In this document: one piece after another, positions 19,352 to 28,937 of the stretch | Numbering within the stretch: position 1 is the first letter of the stretch | Layout of the letters: each line of letters starts with the position of its first letter | Assembly (NCBI GenBank): GCA_947167135.1 | Contig: CAMVGV010000004.1 | Location: forward strand, 1-64,000 | Length of the DNA: 64,000 bases | DNA from: an uncultured Lachnospiraceae bacterium | GTDB lineage: Bacteria; Bacillota; Clostridia; Lachnospirales; Lachnospiraceae | Reading direction: 5' to 3' | The notes under the pieces: generated by a model | Told to the model about the DNA's origin: nothing | Database searches by the model: none | What the model saw: only the letters and a program-made list of their open reading frames with translations | Program-made: the position numbers and the translations under genes

Positions 19352-19446
19352 GCAAGTCGTTCAATATTTCGTTTGCCGGGAAAGGAAATGATCTGTTTCC
19401 CGTCGGTGTTCCGTTTATCCGGAAAAAACCCAGAAAAAGAGGATGT

Positions 19447-20838
19447 ATGAGAGAAAAACTAGAGACACTACCGTTAGCGCAATTAAAGGAGCTGGCTAAG
19501 TCCAGAGGCATTAAGGGCATTTCCACCATGAAAAAGAGTGAGATAATAGATCTCCTGGTGGAAGAGGCCGACAAGATGGAAAGGGAGGATGCTGCCAAAA
19601 GGGAAAAGGAGGCTCAGGCTTCCAAAAGTGAAGGCAGATCAGAAAAGGCGGAAAAGGAAGAGGGGGACTCCTCCGAGATCGAAAGGATCTCGCAGGAGAA
19701 GGAGGCTCTTGACTCCGGTGAGACTGCCGACGGCATACTGGAGGTTATGGCTGACGGTTACGGCTTCATAAGATGTGAAAACTATCTGCCGGGAGAGAAT
19801 GATGTATATGTCGCCCCGAGCCAGATACGGAGGTTCAATCTGAAGACCGGGGACATCATAGTGGGAAATACCAGGGTAAAGACCCAGGGTGAGAAGTTCT
19901 CGGCGCTTCTATATGTGAAGACCGTGAACGGCTATTCCCCTGCGGAGGCCCAGCACAGGTATAATTTTGAGGATATGACACCCATATTCCCGGATCAGAG
20001 GCTGAACCTGGAGAGCGGCAACAACAATATGGCCATGAGGATGATGGATCTCATTAGCCCTGTGGGCAAGGGACAGAGAGGAATGATAGTCTCCCCTCCG
20101 AAGGCCGGAAAGACCACTTTATTAAAGAATATTGCAAAGGCGGTCACAAAGTCCTATCCGGATATAAGGCTTATAATCCTCCTTATCGACGAGCGTCCCG
20201 AGGAGGTTACGGATATAAAAGAATCCATTCAGGGAAAGAATGTGGAGGTCATATATTCGACCTTTGACGAGCTGCCGGAGCATCATAAGAGGGTTTCGGA
20301 AATGGTCATTGAGAGGGCAAGGAGGCTGGTCGAGCATAAGCAGGACGTTATGATACTCCTTGATTCCATCACAAGGCTTGCAAGAGCCTATAACCTTACT
20401 GTTCCGCCTTCCGGAAGGACGCTGTCCGGTGGTCTTGATCCCGCAGCACTGCATATGCCGAAGAGATTTTTCGGTGCTGCCCGTAATATGAGAGAGGGCG
20501 GAAGCCTGACCGTTCTTGCCACAGCACTTGTGGATACCGGAAGCAAGATGGATGATGTGGTGTACGAGGAATTCAAGGGTACGGGAAATATGGAAATGGT
20601 GCTGAACAGGAAGCTGCAGGAAAAGAGGGTATTCCCCGCCATTGATCTTCAGAAATCCAGCACCCGGCGCGACGACCTTCTCCTTACCAGGGAGGAGCAG
20701 GAGGCTGCTGACATCATTCATAAGGCGCTGAACGGGCTGAAAAGTGATGATGCAACGGAGAAGCTCATAGACCTCTTCAGTCATACGAGAAACAACAGGG
20801 AATTCATAGACATGGTAAAGAAGATAAGGTTCTTCTGA
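19447..20838 (+). CDS. rho: Transcription termination factor Rho
   Basis: Rho N-term, RNA-binding (GILEVMADGYGFIRCENYLPGENDVYVAPSQIRRF) and ATPase motifs (GQRGMIVSPPKAGKTTLLKNIA, DSITRLARAYN). Confidence 0.96.
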   Translation: MREKLETLPLAQLKELAKSRGIKGISTMKKSEIIDLLVEEADKMEREDAAKREKEAQASKSEGRSEKAEKEEGDSSEIERISQEKEALDSGETADGILEVMADGYGFIRCENYLPGENDVYVAPSQIRRFNLKTGDIIVGNTRVKTQGEKFSALLYVKTVNGYSPAEAQHRYNFEDMTPIFPDQRLNLESGNNNMAMRMMDLISPVGKGQRGMIVSPPKAGKTTLLKNIAKAVTKSYPDIRLIILLIDERPEEVTDIKESIQGKNVEVIYSTFDELPEHHKRVSEMVIERARRLVEHKQDVMILLDSITRLARAYNLTVPPSGRTLSGGLDPAALHMPKRFFGAARNMREGGSLTVLATALVDTGSKMDDVVYEEFKGTGNMEMVLNRKLQEKRVFPAIDLQKSSTRRDDLLLTREEQEAADIIHKALNGLKSDDATEKLIDLFSHTRNNREFIDMVKKIRFF

Positions 20839-21612
20839 TCACAGACCTTTATAATGTTTTGAGAGATAGAAGGACAGGAGGAAGAGACCGATAGTCTCGG
20901 AAGCGTGGCAGACCACGGAGGTCCAGACGAGACCGATGTCACGGCCCATTATGTTTACCGTCTGCATATCGAACAGAGCGAAGACCAGCAGGAATATGAG
21001 AAGGACCGAAAGCGAGGAAAGCTTTAAAATCCTGTCATTCAGGAATATCCCGGTTATGAACACACCGAGAAGGATGGATGAGAGTATCTCCTGATATTTG
21101 AAGCCATGGGTCATATTGTAGAGCATTACAAAGAAATTAGCGGAAACGGTGCTTCCGTTATACAGGGCAAGCATCAAAAGGGATGTGAATCTCCTGTACA
21201 TCAGGGAGGTAAAGAGGTACAAAAGCTCCGCTCCGGTAAAGATCACGGCCCAGAGCTCAATGAGATTTTTTATTGAGGTCACGGAAAGGGAGGCGATGTT
21301 TTCACCGAAGAATTCCTCCTGCAGAGACCCCATAGCTTTCCGGTCATCCTCCGGGATCACATCAATATAGCGGGTCAGTTTTTTCCAGGAGTTAAAGAAC
21401 AGCACAAATGTAAGTATTATCTGCACTGCAGAGATCAGAAACTGGGAACGCCAGAGCACGATATCGATCATATCGGGACTCAGGGGCGTTCCTTTTTTCA
21501 GCATGAGCCGGAGAATGCCCTCAAAGATGGCCGCAATGATCTTTAAGAGCGCGACATTCCTTATTGCCCCGGACAGTATGTGTATTCTTGGATTAATGTA
21601 CATACGGATCAA
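20839..21612 (-). CDS. Polytopic membrane protein of unknown function
   Basis: Several hydrophobic segments; convergent with rho. Confidence 0.65.
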   Translation of the reverse strand: MIRMYINPRIHILSGAIRNVALLKIIAAIFEGILRLMLKKGTPLSPDMIDIVLWRSQFLISAVQIILTFVLFFNSWKKLTRYIDVIPEDDRKAMGSLQEEFFGENIASLSVTSIKNLIELWAVIFTGAELLYLFTSLMYRRFTSLLMLALYNGSTVSANFFVMLYNMTHGFKYQEILSSILLGVFITGIFLNDRILKLSSLSVLLIFLLVFALFDMQTVNIMGRDIGLVWTSVVCHASETIGLFLLSFYLSKHYKGL

Positions 21613-21650
21613 TAAAAACGATGCTTCGGTACCTTTGGTGACAGGATGAT

Positions 21651-21687
21651 TATAACATGATTAAAGCGCCAAAAGTAATTGTCACCA
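21651..21687 (+). repeat. 37-bp repeat copy (TATAACATGATTAAAGCGCCAAAAGTAATTGTCACCA)
   Basis: Near-identical to 13272-13308; partial third copy at 21727-21751; inverted ACTTTTGGCG core at 21709-21718. Confidence 0.8.
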
Positions 21688-21726
21688 TCCGTATTTAATC
21701 AAAATGTGACTTTTGGCGTCCGGATC

Positions 21727-21751
21727 ATAACATGATTAAAGCGCCAAAAGT
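21727..21751 (+). repeat. Partial copy of the same repeat (ATAACATGATTAAAGCGCCAAAAGT)
   Basis: Direct reading. Confidence 0.8.
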
Positions 21752-22021
21752 CAAAGTGCCAGACAGCCGCTTTTCTCGTACAAAATAATAAGCAGTGATA
21801 GAAATGCCTATAATAGGGCTGTCCGGATGCATAAGGATTTCCGCAGCTCTGGCATTGCTTGAACTAAAATGAACTAAACGGCGGGAAAAGGCTACTATAT
21901 TTAAAAAAAATAGTGAAATTCTGCTGAAATATGATAAAATAAATTGTATTTTTTTAAATATCTTTCAGCGGATCCTGATTATGCCTCAGAAAGTTTAACT
22001 TTCGGGAAGCGGGGGTTTGAT

Positions 22022-25000
22022 ATGTTTAGGAAGAAATGGAGTAAATTAAGTTCGTTCAGAAAAAAGGCTTTTGCAGCCACACTTTCGGTGGCAGTGCTAA
22101 GCAGCACCCTTAATATCGGGAGCTATATTGCCAATGCGGATACCTCCGTGAACGGAAGGGTCATAACCTCCTTTGAGGAACTGCCGGAGGATATTTCATA
22201 TCAGTATCTCCCTATCGGTTCCAAAAAGAAGGATATACAATTCCCTGATGAATTGAGGGTCACCCTTTATTCGGATAAAGAGGAAAAAGAGGACACTTCT
22301 ACGGAAGAAACTACCGAAGCGGCTACTGAAGCGGCTACAGAGGCTGCTACCGAAGCGGCTACAGAGGCGGCTACAGAGGCTGCCACCGAAGCGGCTACAG
22401 AGGCTGCCACGGAGGAGGTTTCTTCAACAGAGGCTTCGGAGGAAGAAAGCTCAACCGAAGAGACTCCTTCGGAAAGCACGGATGAGAACAGTACCCGACC
22501 CACGGAGAATCCTGCTCAGGAGGAAACGGCTCCTTCAACGGAGAATGAGGCAGACAGTGATGCAGCTGACAAAAACAGCACTGATGCGGATAATGCTGTC
22601 ACTGAAGACAATACAGACAGCGGAAATGATGATACTGAGAGTGGAAGTGACGACAACAGCAGCGGAAATGATGACAGCAGCGGAAACGAAGACGCCGACA
22701 GCGGAAATGATGATACTTCCGGCGACGGAGGAAACGATAGCAGTGATGAAGCGCAGAGCAGCAGTGGTGAAGAAAGTGACGGAAGCGGCTCCGGGAGTAC
22801 GGACAGCACCGGAACAGGTGATGATCAGGGAAGCAGCGGCAGCGAGGAAAACAGCGGTGATGCCGGAAGCTCCACGGGAGAGCCTTCCGCAAGCGCTATA
22901 GTGGACAGCATATTAACCGCATTTGGCCCGGTCAGGGTATATGCTGCGGAAGAAGACGAAGAGCTTCACCTTCTTTCTGAAGGGGAGGAACGGGTCCTGA
23001 AGGATGTAAGCTGGAATATCGACAGGGACAGGAGTGAATACGGCACATATTTCCAGGCTGTGAGAGAGGGAGACAGGTTCGTATTCGTGCCGGATATAAA
23101 GGCTTACGGCCTGACCTCGGACGTTGAGCTTCCGGAGATAACCGTTGTCATCACGGAGGCGGAGGAGGAAGCCTCTACCGAAGAGGAAAAAGAGACGGAT
23201 ACTGACATGGAAGGCGGAGAAAAGACCGGGGAAACCGCCGGAGACACTGTGAGCGCCGATGATATTGAGAATGAAGACAACGCCTTAAGAGAAGAGGATA
23301 AGGACACGGATGATATCGGTAATACCGATGAATCCGTCAGCGCAGATGACGTCGGGAACGCCGATGAAACCGGGACTTCCGAAGGTGCGGAAGAAAAGGA
23401 TCCCGGGAATTGGCCGGAATTCAAAGAGTTTTCGGTCGTGGGAGGAACAAAGATCTCTCTGAGCGCACCGGAAGGGGTCTTTCCTGCCGGAGCGGTACTG
23501 AAAGTAAGGAAGATCGAAGGATCCGAAGGTGAGAGGATAGAGGATACCGTCCTTGGAGACGGGGAAAATCCGGAGGAGAGATCCGGGGATGTTATGTCCT
23601 TTGATATTACTATCCTCGACAAAGACGGTAATGAGATACAGCCTGATACCAGGTATGGAAACGTGAAGGTAAGCTTCTCCATAGCGGACAGTGCAGACAG
23701 AGAAGTAAAGGTATATCACCTTGATGACTCCCTACAGAGTGCGGAGGAGCTGAGTACGCAGGTTGATATGAATGAGGGAACCGCAAGCGTAAATGCGGAT
23801 CACTTTTCCATATATGCGGTGAGGGGCGCTGCGGCTTCTGTTGGCAATGAAGGTTTTAATTTTGAGGGGTATGACGTGGTATATGATGGCGGAGCCTATC
23901 CTACCGTCAGTCACAATGAGTATTATGAGAAGCATAAGGATCAAGTGTCATTCAGGCTTAACGGTCTTGATAACGACAATCCGGTGATGACCGATGTCGG
24001 AGAGTATGTGACTGAAATCATCAATAAATCAACAAAGAAAACGGAGCAGAAGGTCACTTCGCATGTTACAAAGAGATCATTTAAGGATAACGTCATAGTG
24101 GAGGCATCGGATTCGGTATATAAGGGAGTGCCGATAGAGGATGTTGTTGTAACAGATAAGAGTCTTAATAATAAGGTTCTGAAAAGAGATGTGGATTATA
24201 CCGCCCAGTTCTTTAATAATGTAAATCCCGGACAGGCATCCGTCACCGTATCCGGAGCGAATAACTACGAGGGAAAGGGATCGGTTACATTCAAAATTTA
24301 TCAGGCTACAGCGGACGTGAAGCTTTTGTATAACGGTAAAAGCGAGATCGCTGAATGGTATAAGGACAGCGTTGATATTTCTGCCGAAGGATATACCGTT
24401 GCGGGAGAAGCTGCCGGTCCGTATTCGAAAACCTATAAGATGACCGGCAATGGTAAGGGTGTATCAAAGGGAGTCTACGTAAAGGTTTCCGGTAACGGAG
24501 CCGTGGTTACAGCTATGGCGGGACCCGTCAATTTTGACAGCACGGCACCCACGGGAAAGATAAAGGTCAACGATAAGAGCTATACCAAGCTTCAGGACAG
24601 CAAAAAGACAGAGGCCTATGTAAAGGAAGGAAAGAAGATCACCATTACCGGGGAGGATTCCGGAGGATCAGGTGTATCAAAGATCCAGTTCTTTATCGCC
24701 AATAAGTGCTACACCACAAAGAGTGATCTTGACAGCGCCGTAAAGGACGATAAGAACGGCTGGGAGGACTATGATAGTTCTTCGAAACCCGGATTAAAGG
24801 AGAATAAGCTGAACTTTGTCTATGCAAAGATCACGGATAAGGTGGGTAATGAGTACTATGTCTCCAGCAAGGGAATTTGGTACGACAATAAGAAGCCGGA
24901 GATCGAATCCGCAAAGTCTACTCCCGAGGATACCAGGGCCACGGTTGAGGTGAAGGGCAGTGACAGCGAAAGCGGTGTGAAATACTTTTATTGCAAGGTG

Positions 25001-26188
25001 CTGCCAAAGAAGGACAAGAAGCCGAAGGATGAGGCTATAAAGAGCAGCGGGATAAGAAATGAGGACGGCAAATTTGATATCGACGGCCTCAAGGCGCAGA
25101 CTGCCTATGTGGCATACTGTGTGATCGAGGACAAGGCCGGAAACTTAAGTGATATTAAGGAAGCAAAGATAAGTACCAAGGAAGCAAAGGATAAGAAAGA
25201 CGGAGACGCAGCTTCCGGAGGCGCAGCAGGCGGAGCCGGAGGCTCAGGCGGAGCGGCAGGAGCAGGCGGAGCCGGAGGAGCAGGCGGCGCAGGAGGTTCA
25301 GGCGGAGCCGGAGAAGACAAGGGAAAGAAGACCGTTGATGAAAGAGTAAAGGCTGCCGAGGACAAGAAGGCTGCCGAAGAAAACGGTGAGGAGGATAAAA
25401 AGGACGACGACATACCTGACAGGATACCCTATATAGAGGATGCATCAGACGGTATCCTCATAGGAAGAGAGAAAACGGCAGGCTGGGATAAGATTGAGAC
25501 CGAGGCAGGCAATGCCGAAGATCCGGCAAGGATCACCATTAATATGAACGGAGCCACCGAGGTTCCCAAGTCTATGCTTCAGAAGATGTCAGACAGGGAT
25601 GTGACCGTCTGCTTCGACCTCAATGAGGATCTGAAATGGACGGTTAACGGTTTGAGCTTCGGCGGGGATCCGGAGAAAGACATAGATCTCGGGGTAAGGC
25701 TTAATACGAAGAATATCCCTTCGTCCATAGTTAACCAGGTGGCGGATGTATATCCCCATACCAACATTACATTAAATCATGACGGTGAATTCGGGTTTAC
25801 GGCCATCCTAAGCATCAATATGGGACGGGACAATAAGGGACTGTTTGCCAACCTGTACTACTACAATGATGAAAACAACAGTATGGAGTTTGTCTCATCC
25901 TCAGAGGTGGACAGAAACGGGAATGCCCTGTTCGAGTTCACGCACGCGTCGGATTATACGGTGATAGTGAGGGGAGACCAGCTGACGGAACAAAGCGCGG
26001 CAGCTCTCTCTGCAGGCGGAAGCAACGGAGACAGGGGAGAGAATACATACAGTGAACCTGTGAATGTGCCGAAAAGCGGTAATCGGATATGGCTTATTAT
26101 CATCTCGGTTGTGAGCATACTGCTCTGCGGGTTGATCTTATTCATGCCGGATCCAAACAAAAAAAGAAAAGGTGTTTTACTTAGCTAA
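22022..26188 (+). CDS. Large exported, C-terminally anchored surface protein (signal peptide, Thr-Glu-Ala repeats, acidic Ser/Asp-rich stretch, Ig-like domains, Gly/Ala-rich linker, VPKSG-TM-basic tail)
   Basis: Signal peptide FRKKAFAATLSVAVLSSTLNIGSYIANA; C-terminus VPKSGNRIWLIIISVVSILLCGLILFMPDPNKKRKGVLLS. ATG at 22022 with upstream GGGGG preferred over the track start at 21944. Confidence 0.8.
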   Translation: MFRKKWSKLSSFRKKAFAATLSVAVLSSTLNIGSYIANADTSVNGRVITSFEELPEDISYQYLPIGSKKKDIQFPDELRVTLYSDKEEKEDTSTEETTEAATEAATEAATEAATEAATEAATEAATEAATEEVSSTEASEEESSTEETPSESTDENSTRPTENPAQEETAPSTENEADSDAADKNSTDADNAVTEDNTDSGNDDTESGSDDNSSGNDDSSGNEDADSGNDDTSGDGGNDSSDEAQSSSGEESDGSGSGSTDSTGTGDDQGSSGSEENSGDAGSSTGEPSASAIVDSILTAFGPVRVYAAEEDEELHLLSEGEERVLKDVSWNIDRDRSEYGTYFQAVREGDRFVFVPDIKAYGLTSDVELPEITVVITEAEEEASTEEEKETDTDMEGGEKTGETAGDTVSADDIENEDNALREEDKDTDDIGNTDESVSADDVGNADETGTSEGAEEKDPGNWPEFKEFSVVGGTKISLSAPEGVFPAGAVLKVRKIEGSEGERIEDTVLGDGENPEERSGDVMSFDITILDKDGNEIQPDTRYGNVKVSFSIADSADREVKVYHLDDSLQSAEELSTQVDMNEGTASVNADHFSIYAVRGAAASVGNEGFNFEGYDVVYDGGAYPTVSHNEYYEKHKDQVSFRLNGLDNDNPVMTDVGEYVTEIINKSTKKTEQKVTSHVTKRSFKDNVIVEASDSVYKGVPIEDVVVTDKSLNNKVLKRDVDYTAQFFNNVNPGQASVTVSGANNYEGKGSVTFKIYQATADVKLLYNGKSEIAEWYKDSVDISAEGYTVAGEAAGPYSKTYKMTGNGKGVSKGVYVKVSGNGAVVTAMAGPVNFDSTAPTGKIKVNDKSYTKLQDSKKTEAYVKEGKKITITGEDSGGSGVSKIQFFIANKCYTTKSDLDSAVKDDKNGWEDYDSSSKPGLKENKLNFVYAKITDKVGNEYYVSSKGIWYDNKKPEIESAKSTPEDTRATVEVKGSDSESGVKYFYCKVLPKKDKKPKDEAIKSSGIRNEDGKFDIDGLKAQTAYVAYCVIEDKAGNLSDIKEAKISTKEAKDKKDGDAASGGAAGGAGGSGGAAGAGGAGGAGGAGGSGGAGEDKGKKTVDERVKAAEDKKAAEENGEEDKKDDDIPDRIPYIEDASDGILIGREKTAGWDKIETEAGNAEDPARITINMNGATEVPKSMLQKMSDRDVTVCFDLNEDLKWTVNGLSFGGDPEKDIDLGVRLNTKNIPSSIVNQVADVYPHTNITLNHDGEFGFTAILSINMGRDNKGLFANLYYYNDENNSMEFVSSSEVDRNGNALFEFTHASDYTVIVRGDQLTEQSAAALSAGGSNGDRGENTYSEPVNVPKSGNRIWLIIISVVSILLCGLILFMPDPNKKRKGVLLS
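22312..22416 (+). repeat. In-frame short tandem repeat encoding (TEAA)n
   Basis: Units such as GAAGCGGCTACAGAGGCTGCCACC repeated. Confidence 0.85.
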
Positions 26189-26201
26189 AGGGAGAGAGAC
26201 C

Positions 26202-26221
26202 GGCCGGTAAGTGATCCGGCC
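26202..26221. other. Intergenic hairpin GGCCGG-TAAGTGAT-CCGGCC
   Basis: 6-bp GC-only stem directly after the surface protein gene; no following T tract. Confidence 0.6.
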
Positions 26222-26253
26222 TTACAGAAAGAAAGGAGAGGCATCGGCAAAAC

Positions 26254-28095
26254 ATGAGCAACAGTCAATTATATCCTTTTGAGAGAAACCGTTATTATCC
26301 GGGAAAACTATTGACAAGTGCGGATTTTCAGGCAGAACAGAACTACCACATCAACAAGGGGCGTTTTTTAAACGGTATGATGTACGGCTCCGGTGTAGTA
26401 TGCGGTATGGGGGTTTTCAGCCTGGATGACATCTCCATTCTTGTGGAAAGCGGTGTAGCCCTGGACGGCACGGGGAGAGAAATAATCCTCGATACCTCGG
26501 TGGTAAAGAAGCTTTCCGCCATCGAGGGCTTTGACAGTCTGAAGACTGATATGGTTACCTTAAAGATCCGTTATAAGGAGCAGGATGTTCACAGTGTCTA
26601 TTCGGTGAACCACAAGGAAGACGAAAAGGAATACGAGTACAACAGGATAGCGGAAAGCTATGAGCTCTTTCTTACAGACCGGGATGACAATGATATCCCG
26701 TACAATCCCGAAACAGAATTTCTGACGAAGGAAACCCTGTTTAAGAGCGAGAACTTTTCGGGTGAGGTAATGATACCCGCAACCGTATGCCGCGGCAAAA
26801 ACGTCAAGATAGTTCTGGAGATAAAGAAATTAAGTGATGCGGATGTATCCTTAAGCTGCAGAGGCATACTGGAGATCCCGGTATTCGTGACCCCTGAAGG
26901 TGAGAACGTGATGGAGATCGGAGCGGAAGACCTTTTCCTTCAAAAGGGCGAATCCTACAAAAAAGAGTATTGGGTAAGGGTTATGGATACCGAGGCGGAG
27001 GAAAGCGAGCTGATACTCCGGAGCGGCTCCGCCACTGCATTTGAGGATGACAACGCGATAAAGACCGCTTCACACTTTGCTTTGAGGGTGGTTTTGAGCC
27101 ATTCTTCACCGCTTGAGCTTGTGAGCCGTGAAACCGGAAAGATCAATCTCGAAATGTGGAGCATGGGACAGGGAGACGATTCCATAAGTCTTGCCGACAT
27201 CAAGCTTGTCAGAAATCCCGGTAATTACATCGTGGAGAAGATCGAGGATCCCTCCGAAAAGAAGTATGTCCTTACACCGGCTCAGGAGATAATGAGAAAT
27301 AATTATCTGTCCTATTATCAGAAGGATGTGGAGCTGAAGAAGGAGAAGGAAAAGGAGGAGAAGACGCTTCCGGTATCAAAGGGCGGGGAGAAGAGCGAGT
27401 TTTCAAATATAGCCACCGGTGTCCTCGAGGTGCCTCTCGGCAGGAACGCCAGAGAAGGAGAGATCAGGTATTCCGGAGAGATAGCCCATGGACTGGGACC
27501 CGGAAACGTGTATGTGGATATAGGATACAATTATGTTTCCGACACACCGGAAATGGGTGCAAACCAGAAGAGTGTCATATACGGAAATCCCGGACTTTTC
27601 AGCCATTCCAGCAATGTCCTTGCAGATGTGGAAACCGCAGTGAAGGTCTTAAATGAGAAAGGCAGCTTCGTTGTTGCTGCAAAGCTCTTAAGGAATGTGG
27701 ATTATCTCGTGCTGACATTTAAATGGGTCGCAATACGCTTCCCTTCAGGAGATGATATCGCACTTACAGAGGATTATTACGACAAGAGCATTTCCGTTGA
27801 TACGCCCACCGTTATCATGGGCGGCAAGGAGAGCCATTTCTTTGGAGTCAGGTTCAACAATATGAGGGCCTGCAGCATAACCTATGAGCTTACAAGCCCG
27901 GGCAGCGGAGAAATAAGCTCAGACGGCATTTATACGGCTCCTGCGAAGGAGGGTGTATACGAGATACGTATCTACTGTACGGATATGCCCGTAATTTGTA
28001 CCTACGCTTACGCAATTGTAAAGAAGAAGATGCTGGATGCAGGTCCGGCAGGAGAGGTTATATCTCCGGAAGATAAACCTGAGGAAAAGGCATGA
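26254..28095 (+). CDS. CIS-associated protein of unknown function (FERNRYYPGKLL-type N-terminus)
   Basis: N-terminal FERNRYYPGKLLTSADFQAEQNYHINKGRFLNGMMYGSGVVCGMGV, a motif I associate from memory with phage-tail-like/CIS loci. Confidence 0.55.
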   Translation: MSNSQLYPFERNRYYPGKLLTSADFQAEQNYHINKGRFLNGMMYGSGVVCGMGVFSLDDISILVESGVALDGTGREIILDTSVVKKLSAIEGFDSLKTDMVTLKIRYKEQDVHSVYSVNHKEDEKEYEYNRIAESYELFLTDRDDNDIPYNPETEFLTKETLFKSENFSGEVMIPATVCRGKNVKIVLEIKKLSDADVSLSCRGILEIPVFVTPEGENVMEIGAEDLFLQKGESYKKEYWVRVMDTEAEESELILRSGSATAFEDDNAIKTASHFALRVVLSHSSPLELVSRETGKINLEMWSMGQGDDSISLADIKLVRNPGNYIVEKIEDPSEKKYVLTPAQEIMRNNYLSYYQKDVELKKEKEKEEKTLPVSKGGEKSEFSNIATGVLEVPLGRNAREGEIRYSGEIAHGLGPGNVYVDIGYNYVSDTPEMGANQKSVIYGNPGLFSHSSNVLADVETAVKVLNEKGSFVVAAKLLRNVDYLVLTFKWVAIRFPSGDDIALTEDYYDKSISVDTPTVIMGGKESHFFGVRFNNMRACSITYELTSPGSGEISSDGIYTAPAKEGVYEIRIYCTDMPVICTYAYAIVKKKMLDAGPAGEVISPEDKPEEKA

Positions 28096-28937
28096 TATAC
28101 GCCTCAAGGGACAACAGCTATACCACAATATCTACGGTCTTTGAGGGAAAGGTAAACGACTGTTTCATAGCGGGAAACACCGGGTCCGGAGAGAAGGGTC
28201 TATATACCCTTCTCGTCATAAAGGATCATAGGACGGTGCGCGATTTTATGGAGATATACAGATTGTGGAGATCCGAGGAGGAGAGCCCGCTTATAGAGGC
28301 CTTTTCCTTCGGACAGGTCTTCTGTCTGGTTTTTCCATACAGAATGGAAAGGGAGCTTTACCGCTTTTTTGTGGGAGAGGCTTACACCCTGGAACGCTGT
28401 GAGTCGATATGTGAGAGCATCATTCTGGCCTGTATCGCGTCTTATCTGCCTCCGGCACTGCTTTTTCTCATACTCAGTCAGAAAAAGATAAATCTTTCAA
28501 AGGACGACAGCGTATTCTTGAGCTTTTCCGTGGATCTGGAGGAGCTGGACAGGACAAAGACCGAAAAGGACTGTGCCACCGAGTGTGCGAGGATTCTTTT
28601 AGACATTTTGTCCACAAAGCAGAGTGAAAAGAATATAAGCTATATCCTTCTCTCGAAGAAGATGAATAACCGGAGCTACAGCAGATTCACGGAGATCTAC
28701 AGGGATCTGAAGATCGCTTCCACCCCCGTGAAAAAGAGAGGCATAATCCTGACGATAAAAAGCTTCTTCTACAGAAATTCGGACACTCTTTTCGGGATAC
28801 TTTTCTGGATATGCATGATACTGATGATAATCGCACTGATCCTTCTGTTTTCCCATCTTGTATTGGGAGATGTGCCGTTTTTAAGGATCTTTTTTAACAG
28901 CTTCAAGAATATCGGAACGGAGTCGCTTTTGCAATGA
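28092..28937 (+). CDS. Protein with C-terminal TM anchor, unknown function
   Basis: ATGA overlap with upstream gene; TM TLFGILFWICMILMIIALILLFSHLVL. Confidence 0.65.
   Translation: MIYASRDNSYTTISTVFEGKVNDCFIAGNTGSGEKGLYTLLVIKDHRTVRDFMEIYRLWRSEEESPLIEAFSFGQVFCLVFPYRMERELYRFFVGEAYTLERCESICESIILACIASYLPPALLFLILSQKKINLSKDDSVFLSFSVDLEELDRTKTEKDCATECARILLDILSTKQSEKNISYILLSKKMNNRSYSRFTEIYRDLKIASTPVKKRGIILTIKSFFYRNSDTLFGILFWICMILMIIALILLFSHLVLGDVPFLRIFFNSFKNIGTESLLQ

Noticed and set aside
21752-22021. c-di-GMP riboswitch before the surface protein gene
   Set aside because: Some superficial similarity (AGCGGGGGTTTGAT) but no convincing GEMM core; reported only as a leader worth scanning.
22482-22901. 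Alternative-frame ORFs over the acidic repeat of the surface protein
   Set aside because: Low-complexity out-of-frame readings of the same repeat.
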